Source of the DNA: Thinopyrum elongatum
Lineage: Eukaryota; Streptophyta; Magnoliopsida; Poales; Poaceae
NCBI GenBank assembly: GCA_011799875.1
Contig: CM022303.1
Location: 731,984,587-732,048,586 of the forward strand
Reading direction: 5' to 3'
DNA: 64,000 nucleotides
The translations under genes and the position numbers were made by a program. Numbering within the stretch: position 1 is the stretch's first letter; the number at the start of each line of letters is the position of its first letter. Shown here piece by piece: positions 1 to 14,800 of the stretch. Under the pieces are notes generated by a model. That model did no database searches. It saw only the letters and a program-made list of their open reading frames with translations, and had not been told where the DNA came from.

Positions 1-300
1 GGCATTTCATCAAAGAATCAACAACAGATTTGCATGATTCAAACCCTAGCCACGGACGTTCGTCGCGACGAAATCGGACGGTTTTAGAAAACACTGTAAA
101 AAAATTCAAAAAAAATCAAAAAATGGTAGACCTCCGCGTCACATCATCAAATGTGGCCTACCAACTAGCAAAAATACTAAACTTGGAATACCGGTGTTTT
201 CTTGAAATGGTATTCTAAAAAACGACCTACCATGAACGAAGATTCATGGCTTTCAATCCAAACGAGCAATGATATGGCCGCATTCGTTGAATAGTTTGTG

Positions 301-3300
301 ATAATATGCACAAATTTAGCACATGCCTCCGTCTTGTGATGGCAAACAATGTTGCCAAAGCAAGGTTCCAACTTGTTTCACAAAAAAAAACCGTTTTTCA
401 TTTTTTGAATGCTAAAAACATGTGTTTTTCGTGAAGCGGCTACAAGGAGGGTCATCCCAAACGGCGCCATTCCATCTCTACCTCAAAGCGGACCCTATTT
501 TACGGACGGTCGGCAAAAATCATGCATTTCGACCCTCGTAGCTACTCCCGGCCATTCAGACAACATTCGGCCGATTCAGGTGGAACAGGATGGAATTTGA
601 ACTGCGGGTCCTCCATAGCTTGCCCGTTATTTTTGCTAAAAATCATTTTTAGCTTCACAGGTAGGCATTTCATCTAAGAATCAACAACAGATTTGCATGA
701 TTCAAACCCTAGCCGCGGACGGCCGCCGCGACGAAATCGGCCAGTTTTTGAAAACGCAGTAAAAAATTCAAAAAAATCAAAAAACTAGGAGACCTCCGCA
801 TCACATCATCAAATGTGGCCTACCAACTAGCAAAAATACTAAACTTCGAATACCTGTGTTTTCTTGAAAATGTGTTCTCAAAAACGACCTACCATGAACG
901 AAGATTCATGGCTTTCAAGCCAAACGAGCAATGATATGGCCGCATTCGTTGAATAGTTTGTGATAATATGCCCAAAGTTGGCGCATGCCTCCGTCTTGTG
1001 ATGGCAAACAATGTTGCCAAAGCGAGGTTCCAACTTGTTTCACAAAAAAAACCATTTTTCATTTTTTGAATGCTAAAAACATATGTTTTTCATGAAGCGG
1101 CTACAAGGAGGGTCATCCCAAACGGCGCCATTCCATGTCTACCTCAAAGCAGACCCTATTTTACGGACGGTCACCAAAAATCATGCATTTCCTACCCTCG
1201 TAGCTACTCCCGGCCATTCAGACAACCTTCGGCCGATTCAGCTGGAACCGGCTGGAATTTGAACTGCGGGTCCTCCATAGCTTGCCCGTTATTTTCGCTC
1301 AAAATCATTTTTAGCATCACAGGTAGGCATTTCATCAAAGAATCAACAACAGATTTTCATGATTCAAACCCTAGCCACGGACGGCCGCCACGACGAAATC
1401 AGCCGGTTTTTGAAAACACCGTAAAAAATTCAAAAAAAATCAAAAAAATGGGAGACCACCGCGTCACATCATCAAATGTGGCCTACCAACTAGCAAAAAT
1501 ACTCAACTTGGAATACCGGTGTTTTCTTGAAAAGGTATTCTAAAAAACGACCTACCATGAAATAAGATTCATGGCTTTCAATCCAAACGAGCAATAATAT
1601 GGTCGCATTCGTTGAATAGTTTGTGATAATATGCCCAAATTTGGCGCATGCCTCCGTCTTGTGATGGCAAATAATGTTGCCAAAGCAAGGTTCCAACTTG
1701 TTTCACAAAAAAAACAGTTTTTCATTTTTTGAATGCTAAAAACATGTGTTTTTCGTGAAGCGGCTACAAGGAGGGTCATCCCAAACGGCGCCATTCCATC
1801 TCTACCTCAAAGCAGACCGTATTTTACGGACGGTCACCAAAAATCATGCATTTCCGACCCTCATAGCTACTCCCGGCCATTCGGACAATATTCGGCCGAT
1901 TCAGGTGGAACTGGCTGGAATTTGAACTGCGGGTCTTCCATAGCTTGCCTGTTATTTTTGCTAAATAATCATTTTTAGCTTCATAGGTAGGCATTTCATC
2001 AAATAATCAACAACAAATTTGCATGATTCAAACCATAGCCATGGACGGCCGCCGCGACGAAATCGGCCAGTTTTTGAAAACACCATAAAAAATTTAAAAA
2101 AAAATCAAAAAAATGGGAGACCTCCGCGTCACATCGTCAAATGTGGCCTACCAACTAGCAAAAATACTAAAATTGGAATACGGTGTTTTCTTGAAAATGT
2201 GTTCTCAAAAACGACCTACCATGTACGAAGATTCATGGCTTTCAAGCCAAACGAGCAATTATATGGCCGCATTCGTTGAATAGTTTGTGATAATATGTCC
2301 AAATTTGGCGCATGTCTCCGTCTTGAGATGGCAAACAATGTTGCCGAAGCGAGGTTCCAACTTGTTTCACAAAAAAAACCGTTTTTCATTTTTTGAATGC
2401 TAAAAACAAGTGTTTTTCGTGAAGTGGCTACAAGGAGGGTCATCCCAAATGGCGCCATTCCATATCTACCTCAAAGCAGACCCTATTTTACGGATGGTCG
2501 ACAAAAATCATGCATTTCCGACCCTCGTAGCTACTCCCGGCCATTCAGATAATATGCCCAAATTTAGCACATGCCTCCGTCTTGTGATGGCAAACAATGT
2601 TGCCAAAGCGAGGTTCCAACTTGTTTCACAAAAAAAAACCGTTTTTCATTTTTTGAATGCTAAAAACATGTGTTTTTCGTGAAGCGGCTACAAGGAGGGT
2701 CATCCCAAACGGCGCCATTCCATCTCTACCTCAAAGCAGACCCTATTTTACGGACGGTCGGCAAAAATCATGCATTTCGACCCTCGTAGCTACTCCCGGC
2801 CATTCAGACAACATTCGGCCGATTCAGGTGGAACAGGATGGAATTTGAACTGCGGGTCCTCCATAGCTTGCCCGTTATTTTTGCTAAAAATCATTTTTAG
2901 CTTCACAGGTAGGCATTTCATCTAAGAATCAACAACAGATTTGCATGATTCAAACCCTAGCCGCGGACGGCCGCCGCGACGAAATCGGCCAGTTTTTGAA
3001 AACGCAGTAAAAAATTCAAAAAAATCAAAAAAATAGGAGACCTCCGCATCACATCATCAAATGTGGCCTACCAACTAGCAAAAATACTAAACTTCGAATA
3101 CCTGTGTTTTCTTGAAAATGTGTTCTCAAAAACGACCTACCATGAACGAAGATTCATGGCTTTCAAGCCAAACGAGCAATGATATGGCCGCATTCGTTGA
3201 ATAGTTTGTGATAATATGCCCAAAGTTGGCGCATGCCTCCGTCTTGTGATGGCAAACAATGTTGCCAAAGCGAGGTTCCAACTTGTTTCACAAAAAAAAC

Positions 3301-4796
3301 CATTTTTCATTTTTTGAATGCTAAAAACATGTGTTTTTCATGAAGCGGCTACAAGGAGGGTCATCCCAAACGGCGCCATTCCATGTCTACCTCAAAGCAG
3401 ACCCTATTTTACGGACGGTCACCAAAAATCATGCATTTCCTACCCTCGTAGCTACTCCCGGCCATTCAGACAACCTTCGGCCGATTCAGCTGGAACCGGC
3501 TGGAATTTGAACTGCGGGTCCTCCATAGCTTGCCCGTTATTTTCGCTCAAAATCATTTTTAGCATCACAGGTAGGCATTTCATCAAAGAATCAACAACAG
3601 ATTTTCATGATTCAAACCCTAGCCACGGAAGGCCGCCACGACGAAATCAGCCGGTTTTTGAAAACACCGTAAAAAATTCAAAAAAAATCAAAAAAATGGG
3701 AGACCACCGCGTCACATCATCAAATGTGGCCTACCAACTAGCAAAAATACTCAACTTGGAATACCGGTGTTTTCTTGAAAAGGTATTCTAAAAAACGACC
3801 TACCATGAAATAAGATTCATGGCTTTCAATCCAAACGAGCAATAATATGGTCGCATTCGTTGAATAGTTTGTGATAATATGCCCAAATTTGGCGCATGCC
3901 TCCGTCTTGTGATGGCAAATAATGTTGCCAAAGCAAGGTTCCAACTTGTTTCACAAAAAAAAACAGTTTTTCATTTTTTGAATGCTAAAAACATGTGTTT
4001 TTCGTGAAGCGGCTACAAGGAGGGTCATCCCAAACGGCGCCATTCCATCTCTACCTCAAAGCAGACCGTATTTTACGGACGGTCACCAAAAATCATGCAT
4101 TTCCGACCCTCGTAGCTACTCCCGGCCATTCGGACAATATTCGGCCGATTCAGGTGGAACTGGCTGGAATTTGAACTGCGGGTCTTCCATAGCTTGCCCG
4201 TTATTTTTGCTAAATAATCATTTTTAGCTTCATAGGTAGGCATTTCATCAAATAATCAACAACAAATTTGCATGATTCAAACCATAGCCATGGACGGCCG
4301 CCGCGACGAAATCGGCCAGTTTTTGAAAACACCATAAAAAATTTAAAAAAAATCAAAAAAATGGGAGACCTCCGCGTCACATCATCAAATGTGGCCTACC
4401 AACTAGCAAAAATACTAAAATTGGAATACCGTGTTTTCTTGAAAATGTGTTCTCAAAAACGACCTACCATGTACGAAGATTCATGGCTTTCAAGCCAAAC
4501 GAGCAATTATATGGCCGCATTCGTTGAATAGTTTGTGATAATATGTCCAAATTTGGCGCATGTCTCCGTCTTGAGATGGCAAACAATGTTGCCGAAGCGA
4601 GGTTCCAACTTGTTTCACAAAAAAAACCGTTTTTCATTTTTTGAATGCTAAAAACAAGTGTTTTTCGTGAAGTGGCTACAAGGAGGGTCATCCCAAATGG
4701 CGCCATTCCATATCTACCTCAAAGCAGACCCTATTTTACGGATGGTCGACAAAAATCATGCATTTCCGACCCTCGTAGCTACTCCCGGCCATTCAG
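301..4796 (+). repeat. Recent 2248-bp tandem duplication inside the array, with out-of-phase junctions
   Basis: Segments 301-2548 and 2549-4796 are nearly identical at an offset of 2248 bp. Each contains the same series of diagnostic variants, including the ATGAAATAAGATTCATGG variant and the AAATAATC variant. At 2549 and again at 4797 the sequence jumps from the CATTCAGA part of the monomer directly to the TAATATGCCC part, giving hybrid units of 922 and 921 bp (two monomers minus about 402 bp). Identity of the following copy fades after about 4960. Unequal exchange or replication slippage at a short GA/TA microhomology explains this. Confidence 0.9.
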
Positions 4797-5824
4797 ATAA
4801 TATGCCCAAATTTAGCACATGCCTCCGTCTTGTGATGGCAAACAATGTTGCCAAAGCGAGGTTCCAACTTGTTTCACAAAAAAAAACCGTTTTTCATTTT
4901 TTGAATGCTAAAAACATGTGTTTTTCGTGAAGCGGCTACAAGGAGGGTCATCCCAAATGGCGCCATTCCATGTCTACCTCAAAGCAGACCCTATTTTACG
5001 GACGGTCGCCAAAAATTATGCATTTCGACCCTCGTAGCTACTCCCGGCCATTCAGACAACCTTGGGTCGATTCAGTTGGAACCGGCTGGAATTTGAACTG
5101 TGGGTCCTCCATAGTTTGCCCGTTATTTTTGCTAAAATTCATTTTTAGCTTCACAGGTAGGAATTTCATCAAAGAATCAACAACAAATTTGCATGATTCA
5201 AACCGTAGCCACGGACGGCCGCCGCGACGAAATCTGCCGGTTTTTGAAAACACCGTAAAGAATTCAAAAAAATTCAAAAAAATAGGAGACCACCGCGTCA
5301 CATCATCAAATTCGGCCTACCAACTAGCAAAAATACTAAACTTGGAATACGGGTGTTTTCTTGAAAAGGTATTCTAAAAAACGACCTACCATGAACGAAG
5401 ATTCATGGCTTTCAATCCAAACGAGCAATGATATGGCCGCATTCGTTGAATAGTTTGTGATAATTTGCCCAAATTTGGCGGATGCCTCCGTCTTGTGATG
5501 GCAAATAATGTTTCCAAAGCGAGGTTCCAACTTGTTTCACAAAAAAAAACTGTTTTTCATTTTTTGAATGCTAAAAACATGTGTTTTTCGTGAAGCGGCT
5601 ACAAGGAGAGTCATCCCAAACGGCGCCATTCCATCTCTACCTCAAAGCAGACCCTATTTTACGGACGGTCGCCAAAAATCATGCATTTCCGACCCTCGTA
5701 GCTACTCCCGGCCATTCGGACAACATTCGGCCGATTCAGGTGGAACTGGCTGGAATTTGAACTGCGGGTCCTCCATAGCTTGCCCATTATTTTTGCTAAA
5801 TAATCATTTTTAGCTTCACAGGTA

Positions 5825-8800
5825 GGCATTTCATCAAATAATCAACAACAGATTTGCATGATTCAAACCCTAGCCACGGACGGCCGCCGCGACGAAATCG
5901 GCTAGTTTTTGAAAACACCATATAAAATAAAAAAAAAATCAAAAAAATGGGAGACCTCCGCGTCACATCATCAAATGTGGCCTACCAACTAGCAAAAATA
6001 CTAAACTTGGAATACCGGTGTTTTCTTGAAAATGTGTTCTCAAAAACGACCTACCATGAACGAAGATTCATGGCTTTCAAGCCAAACGAGTAATGATATG
6101 GCCGCATTCGTTGAATAGTTTGTGATAATATGATCAAATTTGGCGCATGCCTCCGTCTTGAGATGGCAAACAATGTTGCCAAAGCGAGGATCCAACTTGT
6201 TTCACAAAAAAAACTGTTTTTCATTGTTTGAATGCTAAAAACATGTGTTTTTCGTGAAGCGGCTACAAGGAGGGTCATCCCAAACGGCGCCATTCCATGT
6301 CTACCTCAAAGCAGACCCTATTTTACATATGGTCGCCAAAAATCATGCATTTCCGACCTTCGTAGCTACTCCCGGCCATTCAGACAACCTTCGGTGGATT
6401 CAGTTGGAACCGGCTGGAATTTGAACTGTGGGTCCTCCATAGCTTGCCCGTTATTTTTGCTAAAAATCATTTTTAGCTTCACAGGTAGGCATTTCATCAG
6501 AGAATCAACAACAGATTTGCATGATTCAAACCCTAGCCACGGACGTTCGCCGCGACGAAATCGGACGGTTTTAGAAAACACTGTAAAAAAATTCAAAAAA
6601 AATCAAAAAAATGGTAGACCTCCGCGTCACATCATCAAATGTGGCCTACCAACTAGCAAAAATACTAAACTTGGAATACCGGTGTTTTCTTGAAATGGTA
6701 TTCTAAAAAACGACCTACCATGAACGAAGATTCATGGCTTTCAATCCAAACGAGCAATGATATGGCCGCATTCGTTGAATAGTTTGTGATAATATGCCCA
6801 AATTTAGCACATGCCTCCGTCTTGTGATGGCAAACAATGTTGCCAAAGCGAGGTTCCAACTTGTTTCACAAAAAAAAACCGTTTTTCATTTTTTGAATGC
6901 TAAAAACATGTGTTTTTCGTGAAGCGGCTACAAGGAGGGTCATCCCAAATGGCGCCATTCCATCTCTACCTCAAAGCAGACCCTATTTTACGGACGGTCG
7001 GCAAAAATCATGCATTTCGACCCTCGTAGCTACTCCCGGCCATTCAGACAACATTCGGCCGATTCAGGTGGAAGAGGATGGAATTTGAACTGCGGGTCCT
7101 CCATAGCTTGCCCGTTATTTTTGCTAAAAATCATTTTTAGCTTCACAGGTAGGCATTTCATCTAAGAATCAACAACAGATTTGCATGATTCAAACCCTAG
7201 CCGCGGACGGCCGCTGCGACGAAATCGGCCAGTTTTTGAAAACACAGTAAAAAATTCAAAAAAATAGGAGACCTCCGCATCACATCATCAAATGTGGCCT
7301 ACCAACTAGCAAAAATACTAAACTTCGAATACCGGTGTTTTCTTGAAAATGTGTTCTGAAAAACGACCTACCATGAACGAAGATTCATGGCTTTCAAGCC
7401 AAACGAGCAATGATATGGCCGCATTCGTTGAATAGTTTGTGATAATATGCCCAAAGTTGGCGCATGCCTCCGTCTTGTGATGGGAAACAATGTTGCCAAA
7501 GCGAGGTTCCAACTTGTTTCACAAAAAAACCATTTTTCATTTTTTGAATGCTAAAAACATGTGTTTTTCATGAAGCGGCTACAAGGAGGGTCATCCCAAA
7601 CGGCGCCATTCCATGTCTACCTCGAAGCAGACCCCATTTTACGGACGTTCACCAAAAATCATGCATTTCCTACCCTCGTAGCTACTCCCGGCCATTCAGA
7701 CAACCTTCGGCCGATTCAGCTGGAACCGGCTGGAATTTGAACTGCGGGTCCTCCATAGCTTGCCCGTTATTTTCGCTCAAAATCATTTTTAGCATCACAG
7801 GTAGGCATTTCATCAAAGAATCAACAACAGATTTTTCATGATTCAAACCCTAGCCACGGACGGCCGCCGTGACGAAATCAGCCGGTTTTTGAAAACACCG
7901 TAAAAAATTCAAAAAAAATCAAAAAAATGGGAGACCATCGCGTCACATCATCAAATGTGGCCTACCAACTAGCAAAAATACTCAACTTGGAATACCGGTG
8001 TTTTCTTGAAAAGGTATTCTAAAAAACGACCTACCATGAAATAAGATTCATGGCTTTCAATCCAAACGAGCAATAATATGGTCGCATTCGTTGAATAGTT
8101 TGTGATAATATGCCCAAATTTGGCGCATGCCTCCGTATTGTGATGGCAAATAATGTTGCCAAAGCAAGGTTCCAACTTGTTTCACAAAAAAAAACAGTTT
8201 TTCATTTTTTGAATGCTAAAAACATGTGTTTTTCGTGAAGCGGCTACAAGGAGGGTCATCCCAAACGGCGCCATTCCATCTCTACCTCAAAGCAGACCCT
8301 ATTTTACGGACGGTCACCAAAAATCATGCATTTCCGACCCTCGTAGCTACTCCCGGCCATTTGGACAATATTCGGCCGATTCAGGTGGAACTGGCTGGAA
8401 TTTGAACTGCGGGACTTCCATAGCTTGCCCGTTATTTTTGCTAAATAATCATTTTTAGCTTCATAGGTAGGCATTTCATCAAATAATCAACAACAAATTT
8501 GCATGATTCAAACCATAGCAATGGACGGCCGCCGCGACAAAATCGGCCAGTTTTTGAAAACACCATAAAAAATAAAAAAAAAATCAAAAAAATGGGAGAC
8601 CTCCGCGTCACATCATCAAATGTGGCCTACCAACTAGCAAAAATACTAAAATTGGAATACCGTATTTTCTTGAAAATGTGTTCTCAAAAACGACCTACCA
8701 TGTACGAAGATTCATGGCTTTCAAGCCAAACGAGCAATGATATGGCCGCATTCGTTGAATAGTTTGTGATAATATGTCCAAATTTGGCGCATGTCTCCGT

Positions 8801-11800
8801 CTTGAGATGGCAAACAATGTTGCCGAAGCGAGGTTCCAACTTGTTTCACAAAAAAAACCGTTTTTCATTTTTTGAATGCTAAAAACAAGTGTTTTTCGTG
8901 AAGTGGCTACAAGGAGGGTCATCCCAAATGGCGCCATTCCATATCTACCTCAAAGCAGACCCTATTTTACGGATGGTCGCCAAAAATCATGCATTTCCGA
9001 CCCTCGTAGCTACTCCCGGCCATTCAGACAACCTTCGGTCGATTCAGTTGGAACCGGCTGTAATTTGAACTGTGGGTCCTCCATAGGTTGCCCGTTATTT
9101 TTGCTAAAAATCATTTTTAGCTTCACAGGTAGGCATTTCATCAAAGAATCAACAACAGATTTGCTTGATTCAAATCCTAGCCACGAACGTTCGCCGCGAC
9201 GAAATCGGACGGTTTTTGAAAACACCGTAAAAAAATACAAAAAAAATCAAAAAAATGGTAGACCTCCGCGTCACATCATCAAATGTGGCCTACCAACTAG
9301 CAAAAATACTAAACTTGGAATACCGGTGTTTTCTTGAAAAGGTATTCTAAAAAACGACCTACCATGAACGAAGATTCATGGCTTTCAATCCAAACGAGCA
9401 ATGATACGGCCGCATTCGTTGAATAGTTTGTGACAATATGCCCAAATTTAGCACATGCCTCCGTCTTGTGATGGCAAACAATGTTGCCAAAGCGAGGTTC
9501 CAACTTGTTACACAAAAAAAAACTGGTTTTCATTTTTTGAATGCTAAAAACATGTGTTTTTCGTGAAGCGGCTACAAGGAGGGTCATCCCAAACGGCGCA
9601 ATTCCATGTCTACCTCAAAGCAGACCCTATTTTACGGATGATCGCCAAAAATCATGCATTTCGACCATCGTAGCTACTCCCGGCCATTCAGAAAACATTG
9701 GGCCGATTTAGGTGGAACCGGCTGGAATTTGAACTGCGGGTCCTCCATAGCTTGCCCGTTTTTTTTGCTAAAAATCATTTTTAGCTTCACAAGTAGGCAT
9801 TTCATCAAAGAATCAACAACAGAGTTGCATGATTCAAACCCTAGCCACGGACGGCCGCCGCGACGAAATCGGCCAGCTTTTGAAAACACAGTAAAAAATT
9901 CAAAAAAATCAAAAAAAAGGGAGACCTCCGCATCACATCATCGAATGTGGCCTACCAACTAGCAAAAATACTAAACTTCGAATACCGGTGTTTTCTTGAA
10001 AATGTGTTCTCAGAAACGACCTACCATGAACGAAGATTCATGGCTTTCAAGCCAAACGAGCAATGATATGGCCGAATTCGTTGAATAGTTTGTGATAATA
10101 TGCCCAAATTTGGCGCATGCCTCCATCTTGTGATGGCAAACAATGTTGCCAAAGCGAGGTTCCAACTTGTTTCACAAAAAAAACCATTTTTCATTTTTTG
10201 AATGCTAAAAACATGTGTTTTTCGTGAAGCGGCTACAAGGAGGTTCATCCCAAACGGCGCCATTCCATGTCTACCTCAAAGCAGACCCTATTTTACGGAC
10301 GGTCCCCAAAAATCATGCATTTCCTACCCTCTTAGCTACTCCCGGCCATTCAGACAACCTTCGGCCGATTCAGTTGGAACCGGCTGGAATTTGAACTGCG
10401 GGTCCTCCATAGCTTGCCTGTTATTTTCGCTAAAAATCATTTTTAGCTTGACAGGTAGGCATTTCATCAAAGAATCAACAACAGATTTGCATGATTCAAA
10501 CCCTAGCCACGGACGGCCGTCACGATGAAATCAGCCGGTTTTTTAAAACACCGTAAAAAATTCAAAAAAAATCAGAAAAATGGGAGACCACCGCGTCACA
10601 TCATCAAATGTGGCCTACCAACTAGCAAAAATACTAAACTTGGAATACCGGTGTTTTCTTGAAAAGGTATTCGAAAAAACGACCTACCATGAACGAAGAT
10701 TCATGGCTATCAATCCAAACGAGCAATGATATGGCCGCATTCGTTGAATAATTTGTGATAATATGCATAAATTTGGCGCATGCCTCCGTCTTGTGATGGC
10801 AAATAATGTTGCCAAAGCGAGGTTCCAACTTGTTTCACAAAAAAAAACTATTTTTCATTTTTTGAATGCTAAAAACATGTGTTTTTCGTGAAGTGGCTAC
10901 AAGGAGGGTCATCCCAAACGGTGCCATTCCATGTCTACCTCAAAGCAGACACTATTTTACGGACGGTCGCCAAAAATCATGCATTTTCGACCCTCGTAGC
11001 TACTCCCGGCCATTCGGACAACATTCGGCCGATTCAGGTGGAACTGGCTGGAATTTGAACTGCGGGTCCTCCATAGCTTGCCCATTATTTTTGCTAAATA
11101 ATCATTTTTAGCTTCACAGGTAGGCATTTCATCAAATAATCAACAACAGATTTGCATGATTCAAACCCTAGCCACGGACGGCCGCCGTGACGAAACCGGC
11201 CGGTTTTTGAAAACACCATAAAAATTAAAAAAAATCAAAAAAATGGGAGACCTCCGCGTCACATCATCAAATGTGGCCTACCAACTAGTAAACATACTAA
11301 ACTTGGAATACCGTGTTTTCTTGAAAATATGTTCTCAAAAACGACCTACCATGAACGAAGATTCATGGCTTTCAAGCCAAACGAGCAATAATATGGCCGC
11401 ATTCGTTGAATAGTTTGTGATAATATGCCCAAATTTGGCGCATGCCTCCGTCTTGAGATGGCAAACAATGTTGCCAAAGCGAGGTTCCAACTTGTTTCAC
11501 AAAAAAAAAAAACCGTTTTTCATTTTTTTGAAAGCTAAAAACATGTGTTTTTCGTGAAGCGGCTACAAGGAGGGTCATCCCAAACGGCGCCATTCCATGT
11601 CTACCTCAAAGCACACCCTATTTTACGGATGGTCGCCAAAAATCATGCATTTCCGATCCTCGTAGCTACTCCCGGCCATTCAGACAACCTTCGGTTGATT
11701 CAGTTGGAACCGGCTGGAATTTGAACTGTGGGTCCTCCATAGCTTGCCCGTTATTTTTGCTAAAAATCATTTTTAGCTTCACAGGTAGGCATTTCATCAA

Positions 11801-14800
11801 AGAATCAACAACAGATTTGCATTATTCAAACCCTAGCCACGGACGTTCGCCGCGACGAAATCGGACGGTTTTTGAAAACACCGTAAAAAATTTCAAAAAA
11901 AATCAAAAAAATGGTAGACCTCCACGTCACATCATCAAATGTAGCCTACCAACTAGCAAAAATACTAAACTTAGAATACCGGTATTTTCTTGAAAAGGTA
12001 TTCTAAAAAACGACCTACCATGAACCAAGATTCATGGCTTTCAATCCAAACGAGCAATGATATGGCCGCATTCGTTGAATAGTTTGTGATAATATGCCCA
12101 AATTTAGCACATGCCTCCGTCTTGCGATGGCAAACAATGTTGCCAAAGCGAGGTTCCAACTTGTTTCACAAAAAAAAATGTTTTTCATTTTTTGAATGCT
12201 AAAAGCATGTGTTTTTCGTGAAGCGGCTACAAGGAGGCTCATCCCAAACGGCGCCATTCCATGTCTACCTCAAAGCAGACCCTATTTTACGGACGGTCGC
12301 CAAAAATCATGCATTTCGACCATCGTAGCTACTCCCGGCCATTCAGACAACATTCGGCCGATTCAGGTGGAACCGGCTAGAATTTGAACTGCGGGTCCTC
12401 CATAGCTTGCCCGTTATTTTTGCTAAAAATCATTTTTAGCTTCACAGGTAGGCATTTCATGAAAGAATCAACAACAGATTTGCATGATTCAAACCCTAGC
12501 CACGGACGGCCGCCGTGACGAAATCGGCCAGTTTTTGAAAACACAGTAAAAAATTCAAAAAAATCAAAAAAATGGGAGACCTCCGCATCACATCATCAAA
12601 TGTGGCCTACCAACTAGCAAAAATGCTAAACTTCGAATACCGGTGTTTTCTTGAAAATGTGCTCTAAAAAACCACCTACCATGAATGAAGATTCATGGCT
12701 TTCAAGCCAAACGAGCAATGATATGGCCACATTCGTTGAATAATTTGTGATAATATGCCCAAATTTGGCGCATGCCTCCGTCTTGTGATGGCAAACAATT
12801 TTGCCAAAGCGAGGTTCCTACTTGTTTCACAAAAAAAAAACCGTTTTTCATTTTTTGAATGCTAAAAACATGTGTTTTTCGTGAAGCGGCTACAAGAAGG
12901 GTCATCCCAAACGGCGCCATTCCATGTCTACCTCAAAGCAGACCCTATTTTACGGACGGTCACCAAAAATCATGCATTTCCTACCCTCGTAGCTACTCCC
13001 GGCCATTCAGACAACCTTCGGCCAATTCAGCTGGAACAGGCTCGAATTTGAACTGCGGGTCCTCCATAGCTTGCCCGTTATTTTCGCTAAAAATCATTTT
13101 TAGCTTCACAGGTAGGCATTTCATCAAAGAATCAACAACAGATTTGCATGATTCAAACCCTAGCCACGGACGGCCGCCGCGACGAAATCAGCCGGTTTTT
13201 GTAAGCACCGTAAAAAATTAAAAAAAATTAAAAAAATGGGAGACCACCGCGTCACATCATCAAATGTGGCCTACCAACTAGCAAATATACTAAACTTGGA
13301 ATACCGGTGTTTTCTTGAAAAGGTATTCTAAAAAACGACCTACCATGAATGAAGATTCATGGCTTTCAATCCAAACGAGCAATGATATGGCCGCATTCGT
13401 TGAATAGTTTGTGATAATATGCCCAAATTTGGTGCATGCCTCCGTCTTGTGATGGCAAATAATGTTGCCAAAGCGATGTTCCAACTTGTTTCACAAAAAA
13501 AAACTGTTTGAATGCTAAAAACATGTGTTTTTCGTGAAGTGGCTACAAGGAGGGTCATCCCAAACGGCGCCATTCTATGTCTACCTCAAACCAGACCCTA
13601 TTTTATGGACGGTCGCCAAAAATCATGAATTTCCGACCCTCGTAGCTACTCCCGGCCATTCGGACAACATTCGCCCGATTCAGGTCGAACTGGCTGGAAT
13701 TTGAACTGCGCGTCCTCCATAGCTTGGCCGTTATTTTTGCTAAATAATCATTTTTAGCTTCACAGGTAGGCATTTCATAAAATAATCAATAACAGATTTG
13801 CATGATTCAAACCGTAGCCGCGGACGGCCGCCGCGACGAAATCGGCCGGTTCTTGAAAACACCATAAAAAATTAAAAAAAAATCAAAAAAATGAGAGACC
13901 TCCGCGTCACATCATCAAATGTGGCCTACCAACTAGCAAAAATACTAAACTTGGAATACCATGTTTTCTTGAAAATGTGTTCTCAAAAACGACCTACCAT
14001 GAACGAAGATTCATGGCTTTCAAGCCAAACAAGCATTGATATGGCCGCATTCGTTGAATAGTTTGTGATAATATGCCCAAATTTGGCGCATGCCTCCGTC
14101 TTGAGATGGTAAACAATGTTGCCAAAGCGAGGTTCCAACTTGTTTCACAAAAAAAACCGTTTTTTATTTTTTGAATGCTTAAAACATGTGTTTTTCGTGA
14201 AGCGGCTACAAGGAGGGTCACCCCAAACGGAGCCATTCCATGTCTACCTCAAAGCAGACCCTATTTTACGGATGGTCGCCAAAAATCATGCATTTCCGAC
14301 CCTCGTAGCTACTCCCGACCATTCAGACAACCTTCGGTCGATTCAGTTGGAACCGACTGGAATTTGAACAGTGGGTCCTCCATAGCTTGCCCGTTATTTT
14401 TGCTAAAAATCATTTTTAGCTTCATAGGTAGGCATTTCATCAAGGAATCAACAACAGATTTGCATGATTCAAACCCTAGCCACGGACGTTCGCCGCGACG
14501 AAATCGGACGGTTTTTGAAAACACCGTAAAAAAATTCAAAAAAAATCAAAAAAATGAGAGACCTTCGCGTCACATCATCAAATGTGGCCTACCAACTAGC
14601 AAAAATACTAAACTTGGAATACCGGTGTTTTCTTGAAAAGGTATTCTAAAAAACGACTTACCATGAACAAAGATTCATGGCTTTCAATCCAAACGAGCAA
14701 TGATATGGACGCATTCGTTGAATAGTTTGTGATAATATGCCCAAATTTAGCACATGCCTCCGTCTTGTGATGGCAAACAATGTTGCCAAAGCGAGGTTCC

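Noticed and set aside
1070..1543. Open frames of 60-171 codons repeated through the satellite on both strands
   Set aside because: They follow the monomer, not a gene: the same frame is broken at different places from copy to copy, both strands are open at once, and no domain or start context is conserved. They reflect the base composition of the monomer.
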